Numbered from the stretch's first letter, positions 34,175-43,389 are shown. The stretch: 64,000 nt of DNA from JAIQFF01 sp963725615 (GCA_963725615.1 CAVRZO010000006.1:153797-217796), one strand, 5' to 3'. Notes: generated by a model not told the origin, from the letters alone. Program-made: numbers and translations.

Positions 34175-34201
34175 CACTGTAGTCTCGAGGAAGGCTTGGG
34201 G

Positions 34202-36982
34202 ATGAAGACGTGGATTGAACGCGCGTTGAACGTTCACCCCGGGGATCTGGGGCGCGGCACCCTGCTGTGCTCTTCTCTGTTTCTGATCATCACCGCCTAC
34301 AAAATCGGCGGGGTGGCGGCCGCCGCTTTGTTCCTTTCGCGCTTCCAGGCTAAACAGCTCGCCTACGCCGACATTGCCAGCTCGGTGCTGGTGGCCATTA
34401 TTGTTTCCGGCTACGTGGTGATTGCCCGGCGGGTCCATTTGCGCAATCTGGTGGTAGGCAGCATGTTGTTTTTCGCCAGCAATTGCGCCGTTTTCTGGGC
34501 TCTGGACCACTACTACTCCCGGCTGGTCTGGCTGTTTCCGGCGTTCTACATCTGGGTAAAGATTTTTGGAGTTCTTGTGCCGACCCAGATCTGGACCGTG
34601 GCGAACTACGTTTTGACCACGCGAGAGGCGAAGCGCGTGTTCGGGATGGTGGGAGGGGGCGGAGTTGCGGGCTGGATCTTCTCCGGCTACTTCTCCAAAA
34701 CCATGACCCGGAGCTTTGGTACGGAAAGCCTGCTGCTGGGCATGGTCGTTTTCGTTCTAAGCTGCGCCGGGCTGGTGATCCTGATCTGGCGCAGCGGACA
34801 AGCCGCGGTTGGCGGGGGCCGTGAAATCGAAGAGGGCTCGGCCGAGTCCAGCCCGCGAAACATAAACCAGAGTATGCGCCTGGTGTTTGCCACCCCCTAT
34901 TTGCGGGCCATCGCCGCCGTGATCTGCGTCTCCTCACTGGTCACGACGCTGACCGGCTGGCAGTTCCTGGCTATTGCGCAGCAGACGCTGGTGAGGAAAG
35001 ACGCACTGGCGATCTTTCTGGGAAACTTCAACTTTTACGCGGGCATACTTTCGCTTTTATTCCAGCTGCTGTTGACCACCCGGTTCCTGCGCCGATTCGG
35101 CATCGGTACGGCGCTGTTCATGCTTCCCACCACCGTCCTCATGGGTTCGGCCGGCCTGCTGGTTTTTGGCACCCTGGCGGCGGTCACTACGCTGAAAAGC
35201 TGTGACCAGGTGCTCCGCTATTCCCTGGACCAGTCCACTCGCGAATTGCTCTATCTGCCGCTGGCTGCCCGGGTCAAGATACAGGTCAAGTGGTTCCTCG
35301 ACACCGTGGTCTGGCGTCTGGGCGACGGCTTGTCCGGGCTGGCGGTTCTCATATTCGCCACCCTGTTGCACATGCCGGCACGCCAGATCAGCTGGGTTGT
35401 GCTGGTCCTGGTCAGTATCTGGCTGGTGTCGGTCGCGATCGTGCGCAAGGAATATGTAGCCACCCTGAAGGAAAGTATCAGCCAGCATCGCGTGGACGTG
35501 GAGCAGGCGTCCACGTCAGTGCTGGACCGTTCGACCACCGAGTTGCTGGCGAGCGGCCTGACAGCGTCGGATCCCAAAGAGATTCTTTATGCCCTCAGCT
35601 TGTTTGAGTTGGAGCGGCAGAGAGCCGCACACCCCGTAATCCGGAGTCTGCTGAGCCATCCTTCACCGGAAGTGCGGCAGAAGGCGATCCAGATTCTCTC
35701 CGAATCGGGAGACAAGACGGTACGCCCGGACATCGAACGGCTGATCAGAGATCCCGATCTCAATGTGCGCACCGAAGCATTACTCTACCTTACCCACCAC
35801 GCGCATGTTGACCCGTTGGAGTTGATGCAGGACGAAGCCGACTTCGCCGACTTTTCGGTCAGTTCGGCGGTGGTGGCATACCTGGCGCGACCCGGCGAGA
35901 CTCAAATTCTGGAGGCCGCGCAGCAGATCCTCACTTCCATGGTCGGCGAACCGTCGCCAGAGCGGCAGCGGCATCGGGTGGAAGCGGCCCGCTTGCTGGG
36001 GGAACTGCCGGACTGCTTTGACCCGCTGCTTTCGAACCTGCTCGCCGATCCTGATCCGGTGATCGCGCGGGAAGCGATCCATTCCGTGGGCAAGCTGCGC
36101 AAGCGGCGGCTGGTCCCTGACCTGCTGGACCGGCTGGCCCATCGCGAGCTGCGCTCCCAATGCGCCAGTGCTCTGGGAGAGTTCGGCGATTCCATCGTCG
36201 GAGCTTTGCGCGACCATCTCAGTGACACCTCGGTAACAGTCGAAGCGCGGCGGGAAATCCCGTCCATCATGGTGAAGATTGGCACGCCGGCCGCCGCCCA
36301 GGTGCTGATGGAGAACCTGCTGGAACGCGACACTACGTTGCGCTTTCGCATTATCAGTGCCCTGAACAAACTCCAGCGCCTTCATCCCGGGATCGAGACC
36401 GACGCCCTGACTTTAGAGACCGTGCTGGCGGCTGAACTTCTCGGTCACTACCGCTCCTACCAGATTCTCGACAAACTGGGGACGGCGGCAGGCAGCGAGG
36501 ATCCCGTAGCCCGCGCCTTAGCGGAGTCCATGCAGCAGGAACTGGAGCGCATCTTCCGCTTGCTGGGCTTGCTATATCCGCATCTTGATATCCATAGCGC
36601 TTACGTGGGCCTGCAATCCAAGAGTGTGTCGGTCCACGACAACGCGCTGGAATTCCTCGACAACGTATTGAAGCCCCAGTTACGCGAGATGCTGGTGCCG
36701 TTGCTGGATGGCAAGATCACGGTGCATGAACGCGCCCGGATTGGAGCGCGGGTGGTCCACACTACCATCGAAAACCAGGAACAGGCGGTGGCTGCTCTCG
36801 TCGCCAGTGATGATCCGTGGCTGCGTTCTTGCGGCGCTTATGCAATCGGAGCCTTCGGCCTGAAATCGCTGGAAGGTGAACTGCACCGCTGCTTAGATGA
36901 TGCCGACCCGCTGCTGCGCGAGACCGCCCGGGCCGCCCTGGTGCGGCTGGAGGCGACGGTGAAGAGTGTGAACATCGGGTGA
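34202..36982 (+). CDS. NTT/MFS-like transporter domain fused to HEAT repeats
   Basis: A 926-residue protein. Residues about 15-425 form 11-12 membrane helices with similarity to the Npt1/Npt2 nucleotide transporter-like group (IITAYKIGGVAAAALFLSRF, AFYIWVKIFGVLVPTQIW, EAKRVFGMVGGGGVAGWIFS, LPLAARVKIQVKWFLDT). Residues about 460-920 are soluble and made of HEAT-like helical repeats such as SHPSPEVRQKAIQILSESGD, LADPDPVIAREAIHSVGKLR and SDDPWLRSCGAYAIGAFG. Classical ATP/ADP translocases end after the membrane part, so this is a fusion with a large cytoplasmic scaffold. The ATG follows GAAGGCTTGGG. Substrate and direction of transport are unknown. Confidence 0.8.
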   Translation: MKTWIERALNVHPGDLGRGTLLCSSLFLIITAYKIGGVAAAALFLSRFQAKQLAYADIASSVLVAIIVSGYVVIARRVHLRNLVVGSMLFFASNCAVFWALDHYYSRLVWLFPAFYIWVKIFGVLVPTQIWTVANYVLTTREAKRVFGMVGGGGVAGWIFSGYFSKTMTRSFGTESLLLGMVVFVLSCAGLVILIWRSGQAAVGGGREIEEGSAESSPRNINQSMRLVFATPYLRAIAAVICVSSLVTTLTGWQFLAIAQQTLVRKDALAIFLGNFNFYAGILSLLFQLLLTTRFLRRFGIGTALFMLPTTVLMGSAGLLVFGTLAAVTTLKSCDQVLRYSLDQSTRELLYLPLAARVKIQVKWFLDTVVWRLGDGLSGLAVLIFATLLHMPARQISWVVLVLVSIWLVSVAIVRKEYVATLKESISQHRVDVEQASTSVLDRSTTELLASGLTASDPKEILYALSLFELERQRAAHPVIRSLLSHPSPEVRQKAIQILSESGDKTVRPDIERLIRDPDLNVRTEALLYLTHHAHVDPLELMQDEADFADFSVSSAVVAYLARPGETQILEAAQQILTSMVGEPSPERQRHRVEAARLLGELPDCFDPLLSNLLADPDPVIAREAIHSVGKLRKRRLVPDLLDRLAHRELRSQCASALGEFGDSIVGALRDHLSDTSVTVEARREIPSIMVKIGTPAAAQVLMENLLERDTTLRFRIISALNKLQRLHPGIETDALTLETVLAAELLGHYRSYQILDKLGTAAGSEDPVARALAESMQQELERIFRLLGLLYPHLDIHSAYVGLQSKSVSVHDNALEFLDNVLKPQLREMLVPLLDGKITVHERARIGARVVHTTIENQEQAVAALVASDDPWLRSCGAYAIGAFGLKSLEGELHRCLDDADPLLRETARAALVRLEATVKSVNIG

Positions 36983-37123
36983 TGGCAGAACCTGCCGTGT
37001 TGCGGTACGGCCGGCCTTGCTCGATTCCGGAACCCGACGTTCAGCGCGGCATTGAAGCTTTTAGGTTGCCGAAGATTGGTGAATGGGGTAGATTTGTGGC
37101 GCAATTTGCCTGGAGGTAGTTCG

Positions 37124-37945
37124 ATGCGCGTCCTTCATCGTCATGGGCGAAGGCTGCTTGTGGTTGTGTTGGTCGGTTTAACCTGCTCAAGCATTGTCCG
37201 GGCTGCAGACGAGACTACTCTTACCAAAGAACAGATCGAGACTTTCCTGACTACCGCCAAGATCGTCGCCAGCAAGCAAGCCGGCAAAGGCATTACCGGA
37301 AGCTGGCGGCTTACGCTCTCCGACGGCACCACCACGCATGACGCCGCCTTCCAGGGCATCAATGAGACCAAGCCCACGATGCAGCTTGCCTCCGGCACGG
37401 AACTGGGTTTCGTTGATTCTTACCGGTATAACATCGCTGGCTTCCGGCTGGCCGAGATGCTGGGTCTGGACGACATCGTGCCCGTATATGTAGAGCGCAA
37501 ATGGAAAGGCGACACAGGCTCGCTCAGTTGGTGGTTGCCGGTGAAGATGGATGAGAAGGAGCGCGTCGCGCAGAAGATTGCCGTCCCCGATCCCGATGCC
37601 TGGAACAACCAGATGTACAAAGTTCGCGTGTTGGACCAGCTGGTCTACGACAGCGACCCCAACCTGACGAATGTGCTGATCACTGAGGATTGGAAGATCT
37701 GGAGAATCGATTTTACCCGCGCATTCCGCCTGCACAAGGAACTGAGAGGCGTCTCGGACCTGGCGCGCTGCGACCGGCAGCTATTCGCGAAACTGAAGGC
37801 GCTGAACCAAGACGAGGTGTTGGAGAAGACCAAGCATTACCTCAACAAGGATGAAGTTAAGGCCCTGATGGCGAGGCGCGACAAGATTGTGGAGCAGTTC
37901 CAGAAACTGATCGCTCAAAAGGGCGAAAACGAAGTGTTGTACTAA
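37124..37945 (+). CDS. Secreted protein with kinase-like (HipA/FAM20/PI3K-type) core, predicted
   Basis: A 273-residue protein with a signal peptide (LLVVVLVGLTCSSIVRA). Internal features resemble the compact kinase-fold proteins: an N-lobe-like strand pair ending in GSWRLTLSDGTTTHDAAFQG, a helix FRLAEMLGLDDIVPVYVERK followed by GSLSWWLP, and a catalytic-loop-like segment with D-x4-N in YDSDPNLTNVLI, then WRIDFTRAF where Asp could bind metal. A canonical glycine loop is not evident. I infer an extracytoplasmic kinase-like or inactive pseudokinase role with moderate confidence. The ATG follows GGAGG. The downstream neighbour is a small secreted OB-fold-like protein. Confidence 0.6.
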   Translation: MRVLHRHGRRLLVVVLVGLTCSSIVRAADETTLTKEQIETFLTTAKIVASKQAGKGITGSWRLTLSDGTTTHDAAFQGINETKPTMQLASGTELGFVDSYRYNIAGFRLAEMLGLDDIVPVYVERKWKGDTGSLSWWLPVKMDEKERVAQKIAVPDPDAWNNQMYKVRVLDQLVYDSDPNLTNVLITEDWKIWRIDFTRAFRLHKELRGVSDLARCDRQLFAKLKALNQDEVLEKTKHYLNKDEVKALMARRDKIVEQFQKLIAQKGENEVLY

Positions 37946-38048
37946 AGTCAGGCGGCAAGACCCTGGCGCCGGTACTTGCTCTTTTCGGTTCTCGGGCCTA
38001 TTGTTTGGTGTTTGCAACTCACAGCTTCCCGCAAAAGGAGAAGGTCAA

Positions 38049-38411
38049 ATGGTGAAAAAGCTATTCACTCTGCTGTTCCTGGTTGTACTTGCGTTACCGC
38101 TGTCAACGGGGGTGTTCGCCGAGGATGCGCCGAAGAAGGCGGCAAAGGAAGTAAAGTGGGAGGGAACTGTCGTCAGAACCAGTCCGGATAAATCCACTCT
38201 GACGGTTCGCAAAGGGGACGGTGTCGAAATGACCATTGTCTACGACAGTTCGACCAAGTGGGTGGCTCAATATCACGCCGCCAAAACGGTGACTGACATT
38301 GATGCGACCCAGGTCAAGGAAGGCGATCGGGTGATCTGCAAGGGCACGTGGGAGAGCAAGGGCGTCTTCAAGGCCACTCTGATCTCCAAGCGACTCTCGC
38401 ACCCGGCTTAG
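38049..38411 (+). CDS. Small secreted beta-rich protein (DUF5666-like OB fold)
   Basis: A 120-residue protein with a signal peptide (LFTLLFLVVLALPLSTGVFA) and a small beta-barrel-like domain: VKWEGTVVRTSPDKSTLTVR, VEMTIVYDSSTKW, VKEGDRVICKGTWESKGVFK. This alternation, with a binding-type GDRVICKG strand, is like DUF5666/OB-fold periplasmic proteins of unknown function. The ATG follows AAAAGGAGAAGG. It lies 103 bases after the kinase-like gene on the same strand. Confidence 0.72.
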   Translation: MVKKLFTLLFLVVLALPLSTGVFAEDAPKKAAKEVKWEGTVVRTSPDKSTLTVRKGDGVEMTIVYDSSTKWVAQYHAAKTVTDIDATQVKEGDRVICKGTWESKGVFKATLISKRLSHPA

Positions 38412-38470
38412 GCTTTCGAGAACCAGACCTACGCGGGAACCTGCTCGGGTTGGTAAGGGCACGGAACCAG

Positions 38471-38527
38471 TCGGCACGCCCAGTTAGCTATCGGCCGGTA
38501 TTCTCCGGCTAGCCTTGGGCGTGTCGG
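38471..38527. repeat. Imperfect inverted repeat in the gap before the pilin-like gene
   Basis: CGGCACGCCCA and TGGGCGTGTCGG flank a further inner stem (GGCCGG / CCGGCT-type). No T run follows, so it is not a clear terminator. The rest of the 326-base gap shows no gene. Confidence 0.4.
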
Positions 38528-38737
38528 CGTCTGCGCGGCCATTTAGCTGTCCCCCCTCCGATTACTCCTTTTTTGTCAGCAGCTTCTCCTCATCTCCTCA
38601 TCTTGCCGTGCCCCCTTCATCCGAAAGGCCGGGTCGCGTCAACCAGGAACGGCCCCCCTGGTTCGGCCCTCCACTACACTCTGGTTACTTGCCCCGGAAT
38701 CCGATTCGCGATGCAATTGCAGCATACGGAGGGAGCT

Positions 38738-39118
38738 ATGGGTCGAGCCTTTGGTTTCATAGGCACCATCGTTGTGATGGCGGTTGGTATGTATGTCTAT
38801 TCGACGCAGCTGAAAACTGCCACTGCGCCTGGCGGAGGCACGACTCCCGCTGGAACAGCTAACGTTGTGGGCGTGAAGAACGATCTGATCAGCATCGCCA
38901 ACGCCGAGCGCGGCTACTACGCCACCGAGCAGAAGTACGCCTCCCTCGATGAATTGATCTCCGGAAAGTACATCACCATCGAGAGACAGCGGCCTCCTTA
39001 TACTTACGATGTTGAAACCACGTCGAGTGGTTTTCGTGTCACCGCCACCCGCGACGGCGCCGGTGGCCCCGCCCAGTTCTGGATCGACGAGACGATGCAG
39101 GTTCAACAGTCGAATTGA
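38738..39118 (+). CDS. Single-pass anchored protein resembling pilin/pseudopilin C-domain
   Basis: A 126-residue protein with an N-terminal membrane helix (AFGFIGTIVVMAVGMYVYST), a Gly/Thr-rich linker and a soluble domain with NAERGYYATEQKYASLDELI and YTYDVETTSSGFRVTAT. That segment matches the conserved region of type IV pilin-like and pseudopilin-like proteins, where an aromatic Tyr-Tyr/ATEQ helix precedes the beta sheet. However, the prepilin peptidase cleavage motif (GFxxxE) is absent, so it is probably membrane-anchored rather than assembled. The start at 38738 follows GGAGGGAG and is preferred over ATG at 38711. Confidence 0.68.
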   Translation: MGRAFGFIGTIVVMAVGMYVYSTQLKTATAPGGGTTPAGTANVVGVKNDLISIANAERGYYATEQKYASLDELISGKYITIERQRPPYTYDVETTSSGFRVTATRDGAGGPAQFWIDETMQVQQSN

Positions 39119-39151
39119 GAGCTGCTTCAAGGCGCGAGGGACTCTCACCCA

Positions 39152-39368
39152 CTGTCATCCTGAGGAAGAGGAGTCCTTCGTTGTGCGAAGGGCTCCCGCC
39201 GAAGGACCCATGCATTCCGGGACGATCGCGGCGCCCACCCCCCGCCAGGCTTGCTCGTGCGCTTCCACTATTGAGCAGACATTGTGTGGAGGGTGGCGCG
39301 AAATACAGAGGTCCTTCGCTTGCTTTCGTCCCGCTTCGCGGGACGAAAGACTGCGCTCAGGATGACAG
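39152..39368. repeat. Palindromic element with CTGTCATCCTGAG arms
   Basis: The 13-bp outer arms are perfect (39152-39164 and 39356-39368). Inside lies the hairpin CTTTCGTCCCGC-TTCG-CGGGACGAAAG. The whole 217-bp element fills the gap before the epimerase gene; no gene is present in the remainder. Confidence 0.78.
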
Positions 39369-39483
39369 CCCTGTGGCGCAAGAGATCAAGATCATGAGTT
39401 TGGCGCATGCTCCAAACTGACCAACTACCAACACTGACTTGAAGCCGGGCTGTATGATCTACGCCATTAGAATGGCAAGACCC

Positions 39484-40461
39484 ATGAAGCGCATTCTGGT
39501 GACCGGAGCCGCCGGCAAAGTAGGCAGCCATTTCATTGCGCGTATTCTGCAGTCCGACCAGGATGTAAACATTCGCGCGCTATGTCATAACCGGCTCTTG
39601 CAACCCGAAGCCCGGCTGGAGATCGTCCGGGGGAGCATCGCAGATCGTGCCGTTGTGCACGCGGCCATCGAGGGAGTCACGCACGTACTGCATTGCGCGA
39701 CCTGTAAGGAAACCCCCGACGATGTGATGGATGTCACGGTCAAGGGTCTGTTCTGGCTACTGGAGGAGTGCCGCACCAGCCCGGCTTTCAAACAAGTCAT
39801 TCTGATCGGTGGCGATGCTGCTCTGGGACATTTTTTCTACCCTCATCCACTGCCCATCACCGAGCAGCAGAGACACAGCGCTTATCCAGGTTGCTACGCC
39901 CTTTCCAAAGTCCTCGAAGAGGTAATGCTGGAGCAATATTTCATCCAGTACGGCCTTGCCGGCTGCTGCTTGAGAGCGCCCTGGATCATGGAAAAAGACG
40001 ACTTCAAATACTCTCTGTCGTTCGGCGAAGATGTTTTCGGAGGGCCGCGATGGCGCGACCTGGTGGGCGCACGGCGCGCCGAGGAGTATGTGAAGAGCGG
40101 CACCGTCCCGGTGATGCTTGACCCGAAAGGAAAGCCCGTGCAGCGCAGCTTCGTGCACATCAGCGATCTGGTGGCGGCCATTCTGCGGGCCCTCGACCAC
40201 CCCAAAGCCCACCAGCAGACCTTCAATATCTGCATGGACGAGCCGGGGGATTACCAGCACGTGGCGGACTATCTGAGAGAGACGAGAGGGCTTCCCTCGG
40301 TTGCGATCGAGACCCCTTACTGGTCTACCTGGCTCGACAATACCAAAGCGAAATTTCTGCTGGGCTGGAGACCGGCTTTCGACCTGAAGCGGCTCATCGA
40401 AGAAGCCTGGGCTTATCAGCGAAGCGAAGACGATCCGCGCCGCATCTGGTATCCGGGATAG
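39484..40461 (+). CDS. NAD(P)-dependent epimerase/dehydratase family sugar oxidoreductase
   Basis: A 325-residue extended SDR. The cofactor motif TGAAGKVGSHF is at residues 7-17, a Tyr-x3-Lys-like catalytic pair is in YPGCYALSKVLEE, and substrate-binding residues follow in AGCCLRAPWIMEKDDF. It is related to sugar-nucleotide epimerases and uronate dehydrogenases. The position, with its stop only 20 bases before the lactonase-like gene, makes it likely to be the oxidation or isomerisation step of the adjacent sugar-acid pathway. The start at 39484 gives the Rossmann fold at the N-terminus; an upstream TTG at 39439 is not needed. Confidence 0.85.
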   Translation: MKRILVTGAAGKVGSHFIARILQSDQDVNIRALCHNRLLQPEARLEIVRGSIADRAVVHAAIEGVTHVLHCATCKETPDDVMDVTVKGLFWLLEECRTSPAFKQVILIGGDAALGHFFYPHPLPITEQQRHSAYPGCYALSKVLEEVMLEQYFIQYGLAGCCLRAPWIMEKDDFKYSLSFGEDVFGGPRWRDLVGARRAEEYVKSGTVPVMLDPKGKPVQRSFVHISDLVAAILRALDHPKAHQQTFNICMDEPGDYQHVADYLRETRGLPSVAIETPYWSTWLDNTKAKFLLGWRPAFDLKRLIEEAWAYQRSEDDPRRIWYPG

Positions 40462-40481
40462 CCGTGGAAAGTTCGAGAACC

Positions 40482-41318
40482 ATGCACATTGACGCTCATC
40501 AGCACTTCTGGGTCTATGATCCGCGCGAATATGACTGGATTGACGATTCGATGGCGGCGCTGCGCCGCGACTTCCTTCCGGACGATGTGAAGCTTGAGCT
40601 GGAGCGGAGCGGATTTCAGGGATGCGTTGCGGTGCAGGCACGGCAGACGATGGAGGAGACGCGATGGCTTCTGGAGCTGGCGGCCGCGTCGCCGTTCATT
40701 TTGGGGGTGGTGGGATGGGTGGACCTGCAGTCTCCGCAGGTCCGATCGCAACTGGAGTCGGTTGCGGGGAATCCCAAGCTGGTTGGGGTTCGCCACGTGG
40801 TGCAGGGCGAGCCCGATGACCGGTTTCTGTTGCGTCCGGAATTTCTTCGCGGCGTGTCTATCCTGGAAGAGTTCGATCTGGCGTACGACATTCTGATCTA
40901 TACCAAACATCTTCCGGTTGCCGCCGAGTTCGTGCAGAGATTTCCCCGCCACCGTTTCGTGCTGGATCACATGGCCAAGCCGCCGATCAAGAGCGCGAGC
41001 CTGCATCCCTGGACGGAGGGTATCCAGAAGCTAGCGGCGTTCCCCAATGTATATTGCAAACTGTCCGGCTTAGTCACGGAGGCGGATTGGGATCAGTGGG
41101 CGCCCGAGCACATGGCGCCCTACCTGGACGTCGCCTTCGAAGCTTTTGGGCCGCAGCGCCTGATGATCGGTTCCGATTGGCCGGTGTGCACTGTAGCCGC
41201 GTCCTACGGCCGCGCCATGGGAGTCGTGAAGGATTACATCGGCTGTCTTTCGACGGAGGCGCGGGAGGCGGTCCTGGGAGGGAACGCGCAGCGATTTTGG
41301 AGATTGAAGCTTCGGTAG
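40482..41318 (+). CDS. Amidohydrolase_2 family, probable sugar lactonase (L-fuconolactonase-like)
   Basis: A 278-residue TIM-barrel hydrolase. The metal motif is N-terminal HIDAHQHFWVYDP, another is RFVLDHMAKPPI, and the catalytic Asp is in LMIGSDWPVC near residue 230. L-rhamnonolactonase/L-fuconolactonase and 2-pyrone-4,6-dicarboxylate lactonase belong to this group; the opening HxHFW-YDP is typical of the first. It would hydrolyse a sugar-1,5- or 1,4-lactone to the aldonate. It lies between the epimerase and UxaA-like dehydratase on the same strand. The ATG at 40482 is preferred; GTG at 40464 is also possible. Confidence 0.85.
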   Translation: MHIDAHQHFWVYDPREYDWIDDSMAALRRDFLPDDVKLELERSGFQGCVAVQARQTMEETRWLLELAAASPFILGVVGWVDLQSPQVRSQLESVAGNPKLVGVRHVVQGEPDDRFLLRPEFLRGVSILEEFDLAYDILIYTKHLPVAAEFVQRFPRHRFVLDHMAKPPIKSASLHPWTEGIQKLAAFPNVYCKLSGLVTEADWDQWAPEHMAPYLDVAFEAFGPQRLMIGSDWPVCTVAASYGRAMGVVKDYIGCLSTEAREAVLGGNAQRFWRLKLR

Positions 41319-41525
41319 AGGCTCAGTTTGAAAACGGATCTTGGGCGCTGGCTCACCCTGAGGGACTTCAGTCTCGAAGGGTCTAGCGCGCGGCGGCACA
41401 ACTGCCAAGGCAGGCTGCATATCCGCTTCACGCCAGATGCTTCGCAAGCTCAGCATGACGCTGACCTGGATATCGGCATCTTCGCCCGCATGCAGCTGGT
41501 GAAATACCTGCTTTACAATAGAAAT

Positions 41526-43175
41526 ATGCCCGACAAGGTCTTGCAACTCGACTCCAGGGACAACGTCCTGGTTGCACTCACCGATCTGAAACAAGGCGAG
41601 CAAGTTGAATTTTCGGGCAAGAGCTACACATTGGTTTCAAACGTACCCGCCAAACATAAGTTCGCCACGCAGGACCTTGCGGCCGGCGTTGATGTGATCA
41701 TGTACGGCGGCATCGTAGGTAAGGCGACGAAACCCATCACCCTGGGGCAGGCGCTGACCACAAGCAACGTCCAGCATCAGGCTTCCGATTTCCACGAACA
41801 ATCAGGAACTTACACTTGGGAAGCTCCCGATGTTTCGCGCTGGAAAGACCAGACCTTCCTCGGTTATCGGCGCCCGGATGGCCAGGTCGGCACGCGCAAC
41901 TACTGGCTGGTGGTTCCCCTGGTGTTCTGCGAGAACAGAAATATCGGGGTCCTGAAGCAGGCCTTCGAAGAAGAATTGGGTTTTGCGCCGCCGCAAGTCT
42001 ATCGCCGGCAGGTGGCCGAACTGGCGAAACTCTATCGTGAAGGCAAGCTGGAGAACGCCAGGAGTCACAGCGTTCCCGGCAACGGAGCCGACCCGCAGCG
42101 CTCCCGCGTTTTTGAGAACGTTGACGGCATCAAGTTTCTGCTGCATGAAGGTGGGTGTGGCGGGACCCGCGAAGACTCCAACAATCTGTGCGGTCTGATC
42201 GCCGGATACATAAATCATCCCAACGTGGCGGGAGCAACCGTGCTCAGCCTCGGTTGCCAGCATGCGCAGATTGGCCTGTTGCGGAAGCAGATCGAGCAGC
42301 GCAATCCGAATCACAACAAGCCCGTGATCGTGCTGGAGCAACAGCAGAGTGGCTCCGAGTTCACCATGCTGTCGGACGCCATCCGGCAGACATTTCTGGG
42401 GCTGGTCGAGGCCAACAAGTTGCGGCGCTCACCGGCGGCGCTGTCACATCTTTGCCTGGGTTTGAAGTGCGGCGGGTCGGACGGATTCTCCGGTATCTCG
42501 GCCAATCCCGCCATCGGACACACCTCCGATCTTCTGGTTGCACTCGGGGGCCGTGCGATTCTTTCTGAATTTCCGGAATTGTGCGGGGTGGAGCAGGAGC
42601 TGATCAATCGCGCCACCCGGAAAGAAGTCTCGGATCGCTTTGCCAGGCTGATGCGGGACTATCAGGCCCGCGCCCGCTCGGTCGGATCAGGTTTCGAAAT
42701 GAACCCGTCCCCCGGTAACATCCGTGATGGCTTGCTGACCGACGCCATGAAGTCGGCCGGGGCGGCGAAAAAGGGCGGGAAGTCTCCGGTCGCAGCGGTG
42801 CTGGACTATCCGGAGTATTCGACCGAACCGGGATTGCATTTACAGTGCACGCCGGGCAATGACGTAGAATGCGTGACCGCGCAGGTGGGCGCGGGAGCCA
42901 ATGTAGTCTTGTTTACCACCGGCCTGGGCACGCCGACGGGGAATCCGATCGCTCCGGTGGTGAAGCTCTCCACTAACTCGTCCGTGGCCCAGCGCATGAA
43001 CGACATCATCGATATCGACACCGGCCGCGTTATCTCGGGTGAAACCAACATCGAGCGCATGGGCGAAGAAATTCTCGAATCGGTGATCAAGGTGGCCAGC
43101 GGCGAGACCAGAACGAAGGCCGAGTTGAAGGGCCAGAACGATTTCATCCCGTGGAAGCGGGGTGTGTCGCTGTAA
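41526..43175 (+). CDS. UxaA-family altronate/fuconate-type dehydratase
   Basis: A 549-residue sugar-acid dehydratase. An N-terminal SAF domain (about 1-95, MPDKVLQLDSRDNVLVALTD through FATQDLAAGVDVIMYGGIVG) is followed by the catalytic altronate/galactarate dehydratase domain: RRPDGQVGTRNYW, HEGGCGGTREDSNNLCGLIA, LGLKCGGSDGFSGISANPAI. Cysteines in those motifs bind the metal or Fe site. Known members dehydrate altronate, galactarate or, in Campylobacter fuc-type loci, fuconate-like acids. The start at 41526 puts the SAF domain at the N-terminus; the ORF opening at 41328 translates a decayed repeat. It is followed, after a repeat, by an SDR that fits the same pathway. Confidence 0.9.
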   Translation: MPDKVLQLDSRDNVLVALTDLKQGEQVEFSGKSYTLVSNVPAKHKFATQDLAAGVDVIMYGGIVGKATKPITLGQALTTSNVQHQASDFHEQSGTYTWEAPDVSRWKDQTFLGYRRPDGQVGTRNYWLVVPLVFCENRNIGVLKQAFEEELGFAPPQVYRRQVAELAKLYREGKLENARSHSVPGNGADPQRSRVFENVDGIKFLLHEGGCGGTREDSNNLCGLIAGYINHPNVAGATVLSLGCQHAQIGLLRKQIEQRNPNHNKPVIVLEQQQSGSEFTMLSDAIRQTFLGLVEANKLRRSPAALSHLCLGLKCGGSDGFSGISANPAIGHTSDLLVALGGRAILSEFPELCGVEQELINRATRKEVSDRFARLMRDYQARARSVGSGFEMNPSPGNIRDGLLTDAMKSAGAAKKGGKSPVAAVLDYPEYSTEPGLHLQCTPGNDVECVTAQVGAGANVVLFTTGLGTPTGNPIAPVVKLSTNSSVAQRMNDIIDIDTGRVISGETNIERMGEEILESVIKVASGETRTKAELKGQNDFIPWKRGVSL

Positions 43176-43264
43176 GTTGCTTGGCGGACCAATAGTCACT
43201 TCAACCCGAGACGGCAACGTGCCTAGGGGGCTCGCAGCGCTGGAGTTTGAAAGTCCCCAAAGAA

Positions 43265-43364
43265 TTGTCATTCCGAAGCGCGGCGGTATCGCGCGAGGAA
43301 TCTGTTGCTTCGCTGCGGGCAGCAAGCAGATTCCTCGCCGATAAATCCGGCTTCGGAATGACAA
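43265..43364. repeat. Palindromic element with TTGTCATTCCGAAGC arms
   Basis: The 15-bp outer arms are perfect (43265-43279, 43350-43364). An inner stem pairs GAGGAATCTG-TTGCT with AGCAAGCAGATTCCTC. It sits between the dehydratase and SDR genes of the sugar-acid cluster. Confidence 0.78.
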
Positions 43365-43389
43365 GGGGTGGGGTTGTTTTTGCGCAAAT

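Noticed and set aside
32957..34510. 517-codon antisense open frame across the phosphatase and transporter genes
   Set aside because: Spans two real genes on the other strand and has no domain or signal; a GC-rich shadow.
41328..41525. 66-codon extension of the UxaA-family gene
   Set aside because: Precedes the SAF domain, reads a decayed repeat and has no conserved residues.
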